Shown piece after piece: positions 38,278 through 46,463 of a stretch of DNA of 54,986 nt. The position numbers and the translations under genes were made by a program. Numbering within the stretch: the stretch's first letter is position 1; each line of letters starts with the position of its first letter. Source of the DNA: Myxococcota bacterium (GTDB taxonomy: Bacteria; Myxococcota_A; UBA9160; UBA4427); the NCBI GenBank assembly GCA_029941885.1, contig JAPYTP010000012.1, positions 1-54,986 on the forward strand, read 5' to 3'. Under the pieces are notes generated by a model. It was not told where the DNA came from. It made no database searches and saw nothing but the letters and a program-made list of their open reading frames with translations.

Positions 38278-39552
38278 CTAGATTCGCTCACGCCGGAGGC
38301 GATGGAGTTGTCGTCGATGGATCTCGTCGCGCCGCTCTGCCGGCGTGACCATTGGGGTGCCCGCCGGCAACGCGTCACGGACTTCCGAGACCGGCAGCCT
38401 GCGAAGACCGGGGAGTGGATTGTCCTCGGTCCAGATCCAGCGATATTGAAGAACGCCTTCCGTCTCGCCCGCGGTATCGAGCCAGTTGTCGATTCCCGGA
38501 TCTTCGTGCGCGACGACGATCCGGCATCGGCCGTCGGAGTCGATGTGGGCCTGCCGGTGGTTGATACTCATCTTCTGGTTCGGCCAATCCGGGGTCTTGA
38601 ACCAGAGGTCGATGAGCTGGAAAGCCCAGTATCTCGCTTGGGGAGGCTCGAATTCGAGGATCATCGCCTCGCCCTCCGCGAGTTCGTAGTAGTCGTTTCC
38701 GTAGGCGATGTCATCGGCCCCACCGACGTAGATCTCTGCGGGCTTGATCGCGTCCCGGTCGTATCGCTTCTTCAGATCCTCGACCCATTCCTGCCAGAAA
38801 GCGACGGTGCCCGCGATGTTTCGCCCGGCGTCGTCCAGCATCTCGGCGGCCCGGGCGGCATCGAGTTTCTTCGGGGGCAGCCCCTCGCGCCCGAGGCACT
38901 CGATGTCGAAGGTCGCCGGGACCTCGCTGTCCCAGTCGCAAAAGTATTGGCGGATGAGGATCTGCTTGGCATCCGGGTCGAGGGGGAGCCAGTTGGGTCC
39001 CCGTCTTTCGCCGCCCAGGAAGAGTTCGAAACTTCCGTCGGGCTCGACCTCGAGCTCCGAGGCCTCGAGGGTGGCAAAATTTCGGACGTCCCCCAGCTGC
39101 ATGAAGCCCTCCTTGATCTCCACGAGGAAGGTTTCGACAGTGCCGCGTGTGCCCCAGAGCCGGTAGGCGAGGTCGCCACGAATATGGGCGTGGGCGTAGC
39201 TGTTGTCCGCGTTCTCCGCGCCGCCTCCGATGAAGCTGTCCACGATTCGAATGAAGCGCGGCTGTTCGGGTTCGAGTTCCGCCGCCTGGGAGATTCCGAC
39301 CTTCGTGAGTCCGAGCAGATAACGGAAGCCCTCCGCCTGAACATCCGGATCTTCGCGTCCGGGTGCGTCGAGGATCGTGCGCCCCGCGGCTTCGAGGGCG
39401 TGACAGAAATCGCTCCAGGCCTCCCCGCTGAGCAAGCGCCGGGCGTTCTGCTCGGGGCTGCGTTGGGATCGCCGTGCCCCTTCGCGCTGGAGTTCCTTGG
39501 CTTTGGCCAGTCCGCCCAGGGCCGGGGCGAGTCGATCGAGGGAATCGGTCAT
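38278..39552 (-). CDS. DUF1214 domain-containing protein
   Basis: The protein has 424 residues from the ATG at 39552 with GGAG about nine bases upstream. A predominantly helical N-terminus is followed by FIRIVDSFIGGGAENADNSY and the DUF1214-type core: YYELAEGEAMILEFEPPQAR then WAFQLIDLWFKTPDW, and MSINHRQAHIDSDGR with RIVVAHEDPGIDNWLDT. Family members occur beside P450 and steroid-type catabolic genes in mycobacteria-like clusters; the biochemical role is unknown. It lies alone on the minus strand between two + modules. Confidence 0.85.
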   Translation of the reverse strand: MTDSLDRLAPALGGLAKAKELQREGARRSQRSPEQNARRLLSGEAWSDFCHALEAAGRTILDAPGREDPDVQAEGFRYLLGLTKVGISQAAELEPEQPRFIRIVDSFIGGGAENADNSYAHAHIRGDLAYRLWGTRGTVETFLVEIKEGFMQLGDVRNFATLEASELEVEPDGSFELFLGGERRGPNWLPLDPDAKQILIRQYFCDWDSEVPATFDIECLGREGLPPKKLDAARAAEMLDDAGRNIAGTVAFWQEWVEDLKKRYDRDAIKPAEIYVGGADDIAYGNDYYELAEGEAMILEFEPPQARYWAFQLIDLWFKTPDWPNQKMSINHRQAHIDSDGRCRIVVAHEDPGIDNWLDTAGETEGVLQYRWIWTEDNPLPGLRRLPVSEVRDALPAGTPMVTPAERRDEIHRRQLHRLRRERI

Positions 39553-39734
39553 GACGGGATCTCCGTGAGTGTCGCTGGGGGATCGTATTCGAGCACGTTC
39601 CGACTCGAATCCGCGCCGGGTCTACCCGAGACACTCTAACCAGGGGTCGACGCGAGCGCTTCGCGGCATCGAGACGAGCCCCTGGCCCCGAACTGCCGTG
39701 CGGGCGGGGCTCCTTCTTGGCTAGCGTCGAACCT

Positions 39735-40928
39735 ATGGACCTCGACGCCGACCTCCTCAATGTGACCGACCCCGGGCGTCGATTCGATGCGATGGCCGAG
39801 CTTCGCCGAAATGACCCCGTACATCGCATGGACGGAACCGACGGACCGCTCTATCTGGCGAGTCGAGCGGCGGTCGCGGATGCGCTCCCCAACATCGATT
39901 GCTTCGGGGGAGCGGTGGGGGCCGCCGACGTCCACCCGGATCTTCAATCGCTCAATGGCGTGAGCGAGCCGCGCCACGGTCGCATCCGCCGGATCGTGAA
40001 CGGCATGATCGCACCCCACAAGGCCGGTGAGGTGCGACCCTTTCTGGAGGCGCTCTGCTCGGAGCGGCTCGACGCGATCGATTCGATGGGGTCGGATCCG
40101 GTGGAGGCGATGGGGCAGTTCATCGACCACGTTCCCTCGAGTGCGATCTGCTGGCTTTCGGGATGGGATGCGAAGGACGCGATCCAGCTCTATCGCTGGA
40201 CCGTCGAGATCTGCGAGAAGGCGATGAACATGAAGCCCGGGAATTCCGGGACGATCGCCGACATGGTTCCCGCCTTCGGAGACTACGTTGAAGAGCGCGT
40301 CTCCGCGCGCGTCGCGCTGGAAGCCTCGAAATGGCCCGACGACGGGATGACCCGCCTGCTCACGACGGAGATCGAGGGGGAGCGTCTGTCGCCGACCGCG
40401 GTGAAGACCCAGCTGCTCTTTCTGCTCGGGGCGGGCTCGGAAACGAGTCGCGACATGATGGGTCTCCTGCTCTATCACCTCGCGTCGGATCCCGAACTCT
40501 ATGCGCGAGTGCGGGCCGATCGCGCACTCATCCCGAAGGCGACCCTCGAGGCCCTGCGACTTTGTTCGCCCACGCAGTTCATGGTTCGCCGCTGCACGAA
40601 AGCGACCGAAGTGGATGGGCACCCGGTCGCGAAGGGCGAGAGCATCTATATCGGTCTGGCTTCGGCCAATCGCGACGAGGCGCACTGGAGCGATCCGACG
40701 CGGTTCGATCTCGATCGACCGAATGCGGCCGATCATCTGGCGTTCGGCGACGGTCCGCACGTGTGCCCCGGCACATTTCTCGTGCGGCTCGAGACGAGGA
40801 TCGCGTGCAACGCGCTCTTCGACCGCTACGAGCGGATCGAGCGCGCCGAGGACGGGCCCTTCGAGCCCCTTCGAACGCCGATGTTCTACGGACCAGCGAC
40901 GCTTCCGCTTCGCTTTTTTCGCGCATGA
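39735..40928 (+). CDS. Cytochrome P450
   Basis: The protein has 397 residues from the ATG at 39735; a TTG at 39717 is possible, and neither has a strong ribosome-binding site. Landmarks: EPRHGRIRRIVNG in the C-helix region, I-helix LLGAGSETSRDMM, K-helix LEALRLCSP, and haem loop FGDGPHVCPGTFLVRLE with Cys at about 344. It is a close paralogue of the P450 at 46464-47645, sharing the CPG haem loop, the EPRHG segment and the same length. The ATGA at 40925-40928 couples it to the CoA-transferase gene. Confidence 0.94.
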   Translation: MDLDADLLNVTDPGRRFDAMAELRRNDPVHRMDGTDGPLYLASRAAVADALPNIDCFGGAVGAADVHPDLQSLNGVSEPRHGRIRRIVNGMIAPHKAGEVRPFLEALCSERLDAIDSMGSDPVEAMGQFIDHVPSSAICWLSGWDAKDAIQLYRWTVEICEKAMNMKPGNSGTIADMVPAFGDYVEERVSARVALEASKWPDDGMTRLLTTEIEGERLSPTAVKTQLLFLLGAGSETSRDMMGLLLYHLASDPELYARVRADRALIPKATLEALRLCSPTQFMVRRCTKATEVDGHPVAKGESIYIGLASANRDEAHWSDPTRFDLDRPNAADHLAFGDGPHVCPGTFLVRLETRIACNALFDRYERIERAEDGPFEPLRTPMFYGPATLPLRFFRA

Positions 40929-42211
40929 GTCCTCGCATGAATGCCCCTCTCGCCGGAACACGAATCATTGAAGTGGCCATGTTCGCGCCGAACGGGGTCG
41001 GGATGCATCTCGCCGATCTCGGGGCCGAGGTGATCAAGGTCGAGGCGCCTGGAATCGGTGACCCCGCGCGGCTGTTGGGCAAACCGATCGATGGAGAGTC
41101 GCCCGCCACTCGCCGTTGGAACCGCGGCAAGCAGAGCCTGGCTCTCGATCTCCGCAAATCCGAGGGGGCGGCGGTGTTTCGGGATCTCGTTGCGAAGGCA
41201 GACGCGGTGATCGAAGGGATGCGTCCGGGCGCCCTCGCGCGGCGCGGGCTCGGCTACGAAGCCTTGCTCGAGGTCAATCCGCATCTCGTGTTCATCAGCG
41301 TGTCGGGGTGGGGCGAGGACGGGCCCTATCGCAACCTCGGCTCCCATGGGCTCGCTTTCGACGCCTACGCAGGGCTGGCACCCGCTCGGCCCGATGTCGA
41401 TCGACCGACCCGCGTCGGGGGTCATGTCTGGCAGGGGCTCGAGGCCGCGCCGCTCTACGGGGCACTGGCGGTGGTGTCGGGAATCCTGAAAGCGCGCGCG
41501 AGCGGACAGCCCTCGCGGATCGAAGTCAGTCAGGCGGATGCGGGCGTGGTCTGGAACGGTTGGCGAATCGCCTACGAGGCGGTCCGCAACGAGCCGGAAG
41601 AGAAGGACCCCGAGGCACGTCGGCGTCAGCTCGAGCGGATCGAGGGACATGCGGCCTCGGCGGAATTCGAGAGTGACCCTGAGCAGGACCGACTGAACAG
41701 TCCGATCCACGACGTCCGCTACCAGTATTATGCGGCAAGTGACGGGCTCGTGCTCCTGATGGCGACGGAGACTCGCTTCTGGGAGAACTTCTGCCGGGCG
41801 GTCGATCGGCTCGATCTCTTCGAGCGCTGGCCGGGGGAGGGACACGCTGACCACGACTATGGAAACGAGCCTCTGCGCGAGGAGCTCGCCGGTATCTTCG
41901 CGCAAAGAACCCGGGCCGCGTGGATCGACCTCTTCATCGCGCACGACGTCCCGGGTTCGCCCGTCTACGAGGCTGGGGAGACCTACCGCGATCCTCATTT
42001 CGAATCGCGCGAACTCTGGACCGACGAAGCGGTGCATGGCATGCGCGTTCCGGGTTCGCCGCTTCGGATCGATGGTGCACGGGCGGTCGCTCGAACGGGC
42101 TCACCGGCTCATGGCGCGGACACGGAAGCGGTGCTCCGGCGGGTGCTTCAGTACGACGATGAAAGGGTTGCGATGCTGCGGGCGAGTGGCGTCCTGGAGG
42201 ATGATCGATGA
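40925..42211 (+). CDS. CaiB/BaiF-type (family III) CoA transferase
   Basis: The protein has 428 residues from the ATG overlapping the P450 stop; an ATG at 40937 is also possible. Family landmarks: LAGTRIIEVAMFAPN, LADLGAEVIKVEAPGIGDPA, the segment NRGKQSLALDLRKSEG, and VSVSGWGEDGPYRN. The catalytic Asp should be Asp205 in EVSQADAGVVW. Family III enzymes move CoA between acids. It lies between a P450 and a second CaiB-like gene in an ATGA-coupled chain, which suggests activation of a P450-derived acid. Confidence 0.92.
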   Translation: MSPRMNAPLAGTRIIEVAMFAPNGVGMHLADLGAEVIKVEAPGIGDPARLLGKPIDGESPATRRWNRGKQSLALDLRKSEGAAVFRDLVAKADAVIEGMRPGALARRGLGYEALLEVNPHLVFISVSGWGEDGPYRNLGSHGLAFDAYAGLAPARPDVDRPTRVGGHVWQGLEAAPLYGALAVVSGILKARASGQPSRIEVSQADAGVVWNGWRIAYEAVRNEPEEKDPEARRRQLERIEGHAASAEFESDPEQDRLNSPIHDVRYQYYAASDGLVLLMATETRFWENFCRAVDRLDLFERWPGEGHADHDYGNEPLREELAGIFAQRTRAAWIDLFIAHDVPGSPVYEAGETYRDPHFESRELWTDEAVHGMRVPGSPLRIDGARAVARTGSPAHGADTEAVLRRVLQYDDERVAMLRASGVLEDDR

Positions 42212-43443
42212 GCGCCCAACCTCTTGCGGGGCTTCGCGTTCTCTCTGCGGAACAGATGATCTCACTGCCCCACGCGACCCAACTCCTGTCGCTGCTCGGC
42301 GCCGAAGTGCTCAAGGTGGAGCCGCTCGCGGGTGAGTCGGGACGACACGGCCGGCCGACGGTGCTCGGCGACGATGGGGTGGAGACGGGATCGACCTTCG
42401 TTCGGAACAATCTCGGAAAATCGACGATCTCGATCGACCTGAAGAGCGAACGCGGGCGGGATCTGTTTCTCGATCTGGCTAGTCGGGTCGATGTGGTCGC
42501 CGAGAATTTTCGACCGGGCACGGCGGACAAGCTCGGGATCGGCTTTGCAGCCGTTCGAAAGCGCAATCGGGCGGCGATCTACCTGTCGATCTCCGGCTTC
42601 GGCAATCGCGACGATCCGCCGAGCCCGTACCGCGAACGCGCGGCCTATGCACCGGTGGTCGAGGCGATGGCGGGGCTCTACGAGTACGCTCGAGACGATG
42701 ATGGCCCGCCGCGTCTGGCCAGCGCCGGAGCCCTCGGCGATACCGGGCCGGCGCTCTATTCTGTGATCGGGTTGCTCTCGGCGCTTCACGAGCGCACGCG
42801 AACGGGAGAGGGGTGTCACGTCGATGTCGCGATGTACGACTCGATGATCGCAATCGCAGACGTCGTTCATCTCGCGAGTGTCGGAGTCGATCCGAGCCGC
42901 GCCACGCGGGGCATCGGAATTCTCGACAGTTTTCGCGCCGACGACGGGTGGTTCACGATCGAGATCGTGCGCGAGCTCCAGTTCCCGCGCCTCTGTGAGG
43001 CGATCGGCCGCCCGGAGTGGCTGGCGGACGCGCGTCTGGCAACCCGGGCCGGCTGGGCCGAGCATCTGGAGACGCTGATCCGCCCGGGCATCGAGAGCTG
43101 GGCACAGGGACGTACGAAAGGTGAGGCCGCGACGGAACTCGCTCGCCATGGGGTCGCGGCGGGACCGGTCAATACCGCCGAGGACATCATGCAGGATCCC
43201 CATGTCCTTGCGCGGGGCCTCGTGCACCGCTTCGAAGTGGAGGGGCGCGAGGCGCCCGTCGATGTCGTCGGAAACCCGCTCCACTTCTCGAACGCCGGCT
43301 CGGGGGATGCACGCGTCGACGCGCCGGGCGAACCGCCACGCTGGCCGCGAATCGGCGGCCAGACCGAGCGGGTTCTCGAAGGATGGTTGGGGCTTTCCCC
43401 GGACGAGGTGACGAGTCTCAAGAAAGAAGGAATTGTTGGATGA
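42208..43443 (+). CDS. CaiB/BaiF-type (family III) CoA transferase, second copy
   Basis: The protein has 411 residues. Landmarks: LAGLRVLSAEQMISLPHATQ, LLGAEVLKVEPLAGESGR, NNLGKSTISIDLKSERG, and NFRPGTADKLG. The catalytic Asp is Asp211 in HVDVAMYDSMI. It is only distantly similar to the upstream copy, so the pair is not a recent duplication and may form a heteromer or use different acids. Both junctions are ATGA overlaps (42208-42211 and 43440-43443). Confidence 0.92.
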   Translation: MSAQPLAGLRVLSAEQMISLPHATQLLSLLGAEVLKVEPLAGESGRHGRPTVLGDDGVETGSTFVRNNLGKSTISIDLKSERGRDLFLDLASRVDVVAENFRPGTADKLGIGFAAVRKRNRAAIYLSISGFGNRDDPPSPYRERAAYAPVVEAMAGLYEYARDDDGPPRLASAGALGDTGPALYSVIGLLSALHERTRTGEGCHVDVAMYDSMIAIADVVHLASVGVDPSRATRGIGILDSFRADDGWFTIEIVRELQFPRLCEAIGRPEWLADARLATRAGWAEHLETLIRPGIESWAQGRTKGEAATELARHGVAAGPVNTAEDIMQDPHVLARGLVHRFEVEGREAPVDVVGNPLHFSNAGSGDARVDAPGEPPRWPRIGGQTERVLEGWLGLSPDEVTSLKKEGIVG

Positions 43444-44903
43444 GTAAAGCATCGAGTGCCTACGAGATTCGCAGCCGTCTCGACCACCCTGTGATCGACG
43501 CGGACGGACACACCACCGAGTTCGTCCCGGCGTTGGCCGAGTACTTGCGCGAGGTCGGGATCAGTACGGACTTCGATAAACTCTTCCGGGGTGTGCTCGG
43601 TGCCGTCGCGGACTGGTACGAGTACACACCGGCGGAGCGCGTCGAAAAACATCTGACGAAGCCGCCGTGGTGGACTCGTCCGATGCGAAACGCCTCGGAT
43701 CGGGCGGCGGCGTCCTTCCCTCGCTATCTGCGGAGCCGAATGGACGAACTCGGCTGCGATATTTCGATCATCTATCCGAGCACCGGTCTCGCGTTCTTTC
43801 AATTGCGGGAGGACGAACTCCGGCGCGGCGGTTGTCGCGCGCTCAATCGTTATCACCGCGATGCCTTCGACGGCTGCACCGATCGGCTCGTGCCCGTCGC
43901 GGCGGTTCCGACGAACACGCCAGAAGAAGCGATCGAGGAACTCGACTACGCCGTGCTCGAACTCGGTTTCAAATCCGTCGTGATCCCGACCTACAACCTG
44001 CGTATTCCGGTCGGACTGGAGGGCAGCGATCCTGAGGTGCGCCGCTGGGCCTTCTGGCTGGACACCTATGGAATCGATTCGCCCTACGATTACGATCCCT
44101 TCTGGCAGCGCGCGATCGAGTTGGGTGTTTCGCTCGGGACGCATTCGCAGGGCAATGGCTGGGGCAGTCGACAGTCGACCTCGAACTGGGTCTACAATCA
44201 CATCGGTCATTTCGCGGCTTCCGGTGAGGCTCTGTGCAAGTCGCTCTTCCTGGGCGGCGTGACGCGGCGATTCCCGGAGTTGCGCGTTGCGCTTCTCGAA
44301 GGGGGAGTGGGTTGGGCTGCGAGTCTGTTCGCGGACCTCGTCGGCCACTACGAGAAGCGAAACCTCAGGGCGATCCGTGAGAATCTCGACCCAGCCCTGC
44401 TCGATCATGCCGAGTTCGCGAAACTCGCCGAGCAATTCGGCGCGGTCGGCCCCGCGACCCGGGACAAGATCGAGGGCGCGATGCTCACGACACCGGGCCA
44501 AAGCCACCATCGCCCGTCCGATGCCGATCTCGACGAGTTTTCTGCGATCGGAATCGAGCGGAAGGAGGAGATCCGGGATCTTTTCGTGCCCAATTTCTTC
44601 TTTGGGTGCGAGGCGGACGACGGCCTGAACGCCCTGGCGTTCCGAACCGAGCTATTGCCCTTCGGAGCGAAGCTGGCGGCGATCTATGGATCGGATATCG
44701 GCCATTTCGACGTTCCCGACATGCGCGAAGTGTTACTCGAGGCGATCGAGCCCCTCGATAAGGGCATCATGTCACCGGAGGACTTCCGCGACTTCGTCTT
44801 CACCAACACGGCGCGCTTCTATACCGACAGCAATCCCGCCTTCTTCGAAGGGACGGTGGTGGAGGAGCCGGTTCGCGCGCTGGTGGACGAATCGACCGAG
44901 TGA
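43440..44903 (+). CDS. Amidohydrolase family protein (amidohydrolase 2)
   Basis: The protein has 487 residues from the ATG overlapping the CoA-transferase stop. The metal-site regions are HPVIDADGHTTEFVP at the N-terminus, LGTHSQGNGWGSRQS in the middle, FPELRVALLEGGVGWA, and late IYGSDIGHFDVPDM. It is longer than the other amidohydrolase (398) and belongs to a different subgroup. The reaction could be a ring-opening hydrolysis or decarboxylation. Its last 132 bases overlap, on the other strand, the 3' end of the LLM gene that converges on it. Confidence 0.9.
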   Translation: MSKASSAYEIRSRLDHPVIDADGHTTEFVPALAEYLREVGISTDFDKLFRGVLGAVADWYEYTPAERVEKHLTKPPWWTRPMRNASDRAAASFPRYLRSRMDELGCDISIIYPSTGLAFFQLREDELRRGGCRALNRYHRDAFDGCTDRLVPVAAVPTNTPEEAIEELDYAVLELGFKSVVIPTYNLRIPVGLEGSDPEVRRWAFWLDTYGIDSPYDYDPFWQRAIELGVSLGTHSQGNGWGSRQSTSNWVYNHIGHFAASGEALCKSLFLGGVTRRFPELRVALLEGGVGWAASLFADLVGHYEKRNLRAIRENLDPALLDHAEFAKLAEQFGAVGPATRDKIEGAMLTTPGQSHHRPSDADLDEFSAIGIERKEEIRDLFVPNFFFGCEADDGLNALAFRTELLPFGAKLAAIYGSDIGHFDVPDMREVLLEAIEPLDKGIMSPEDFRDFVFTNTARFYTDSNPAFFEGTVVEEPVRALVDESTE

Positions 44904-45890
44904 AACATCGGGCTGCACGCGTTCGGTGAACAGGTCGAAGCTCTTCTCGCTGAGAGGAGAGAGGAGCAGATAGTCCAGCGGCAGATCCGATTCGAGTCGT
45001 CGGAGTTCATCGACGACCCGTTCGGGCGAGCCATGGATGATCACATCGTCCATGTAGTGATCGACCGGATCGACGATCCGTTTGTCAGCGCGAAAGGCGG
45101 CGACGGCTTCTCTGGGGAGATAGCGCGCAGAGAATGCCGCCCCGCGTTCCGCGGCGAGTCGGGCCTCGGTCTCGGTCTCCGCCACGGCGACGAGCCGTGC
45201 GATCGGGCGCTCCGATTCGGGGGTGCGCGGAGTGGCCTCGCGGACCTCCGTGTAGCGTGCGTCGTAGAAGCGCTGCTTGCGTGCGATCTCATCGTGTGCC
45301 GAGTGGGGATCCATCAGGATCGCGAGACCCTGGTCCGCCGCCCATTCGATTGCCCCCTCGGAGCTGGCTGCGACCCAGGCCGGGGGGTGGGGGCGCTGTT
45401 TCGGCTTCGGAAGCACTTCGACGTCTCGGTAGGCGTGGAACCTGCCTTCATGGGTCAGGCGATCGTTCTCCCATGCGGCGAGCACGATCTCTACGGCTTC
45501 GCGGAAGCGGTCGGCGCTCTCGTTGGCGGGTACACCGAAATTTTCGAATTCGACTGGATCGAAGCCCCTGCCTGCCCCCCAGTTGACCCGTCCCCCCGAC
45601 AGGATGTCGAGCAGCGCGATCTCCTCCGCGATCCGCAGTGGGTGATAGAAGGCGGCGAGGGTGACGGCGGTCCCGATTCGCAGGCGCTTGGTTCGAGCGG
45701 CGACGTGGGTCGCCATGACATGCACGGAAGGGCAGACGCTATAGCTGCTGAAATGGTGCTCCGCGAGCCAGACCGCGTCGTAGCCGGTCTCGTCCATGAT
45801 CTCGATCCGCTCGAGTGCACGGGCGTAGATGGTTTCGAGGGAAATGCTGCGATCCCGCCAGCCGAAGAACTGGAGTACGCCGACCTTCAT
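44772..45890 (-). CDS. LLM-class flavin-dependent oxidoreductase with C-terminal extension
   Basis: The protein has 372 residues from the ATG at 45890, overlapping the VOC stop (ATGA). Landmarks: YDAVWLAEHHFSSYSVCPS, the segment PLRIAEEIALLDILSGGR, WGAGRGFDPVEF, and the closing GSPERVVDELRRLES. Relatives of this group normally end soon after the SEKSFDLFTERV segment, at about 330 residues. Here about 40 more residues follow, and most of them are encoded by bases antisense to the end of the amidohydrolase gene, so the original stop seems to have been lost. Confidence 0.9.
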   Translation of the reverse strand: MKVGVLQFFGWRDRSISLETIYARALERIEIMDETGYDAVWLAEHHFSSYSVCPSVHVMATHVAARTKRLRIGTAVTLAAFYHPLRIAEEIALLDILSGGRVNWGAGRGFDPVEFENFGVPANESADRFREAVEIVLAAWENDRLTHEGRFHAYRDVEVLPKPKQRPHPPAWVAASSEGAIEWAADQGLAILMDPHSAHDEIARKQRFYDARYTEVREATPRTPESERPIARLVAVAETETEARLAAERGAAFSARYLPREAVAAFRADKRIVDPVDHYMDDVIIHGSPERVVDELRRLESDLPLDYLLLSPLSEKSFDLFTERVQPDVSLGRFVHQRANRLLHHRPFEEGGIAVGIEARRVGEDEVAEVLR

Positions 45891-46366
45891 CGCACAGACG
45901 CTGGGGGCGCCGCGGCTTGATAGGGCTCCGCGTCAGGGGTCCACTCGATGATCTCGATGGGATGCCCGTCCGGGTCGTGGATCACGAAGGCACGGGAGTT
46001 GTCGAACGCGACGGGCTCGCTCTGACAGTTCACGCCCGCGGCGACGAGGAGCTCATGGGCGGCCGCGGCGTCCCGGACCTCGAAGGACAAGAGCGTTTGC
46101 TTCTCCTCCTGGGGCTCCCTCCAGTTGTGCCAGAAGAGCTGCACGACGGCGCTGTCCGCGATGAGGCCACGGACCAATTTGGATCGTGCACCGGGCGTGG
46201 CCGTCACCGCTTCGAACTCGGCGCCTTCGAGGTTCTTCTCGAGGACGATCTGCATGCCGAACGTGTTCCGGTAGAAGCCGAGGGCACGATCGAGGTCCGA
46301 CACCTGCAGAGAAACATGGGAGAGCCGAGCGAGGCCTGCGTCTTCGAGTGTGAATGCTTGTGCCAT
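45887..46366 (-). CDS. VOC/glyoxalase-superfamily protein
   Basis: The protein has 159 residues from the ATG at 46366. The VOC betaalphabetabetabeta modules show as LARLSHVSLQVSDLDRALGF followed by YRNTFGM, and a second half with AHELLVAAGV, then AFVIHDPDGHPIEIIEW, with metal-ligand His/Glu positions of the fold. The family includes lactoylglutathione lyases and dioxygenases; a single polypeptide of this size probably dimerises. It precedes and overlaps the LLM gene (ATGA, 45887-45890). Confidence 0.9.
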   Translation of the reverse strand: MAQAFTLEDAGLARLSHVSLQVSDLDRALGFYRNTFGMQIVLEKNLEGAEFEAVTATPGARSKLVRGLIADSAVVQLFWHNWREPQEEKQTLLSFEVRDAAAAHELLVAAGVNCQSEPVAFDNSRAFVIHDPDGHPIEIIEWTPDAEPYQAAAPPASVR

Positions 46367-46463
46367 CGGCGCAGCATACCACCTCGGATCGGGTCTCTGG
46401 GGTACTGCGATCGGGCCCGACCGGGATCGTCTGATCGGCGAGGCCGCCACTCAAGAAATGCAC

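Noticed and set aside
40331-40924. An N-terminal extension of about 200 residues on the first CaiB protein
   Set aside because: It overlaps the P450 coding region in another frame; the CaiB family starts at the LAGTRIIEV segment just after 40925.
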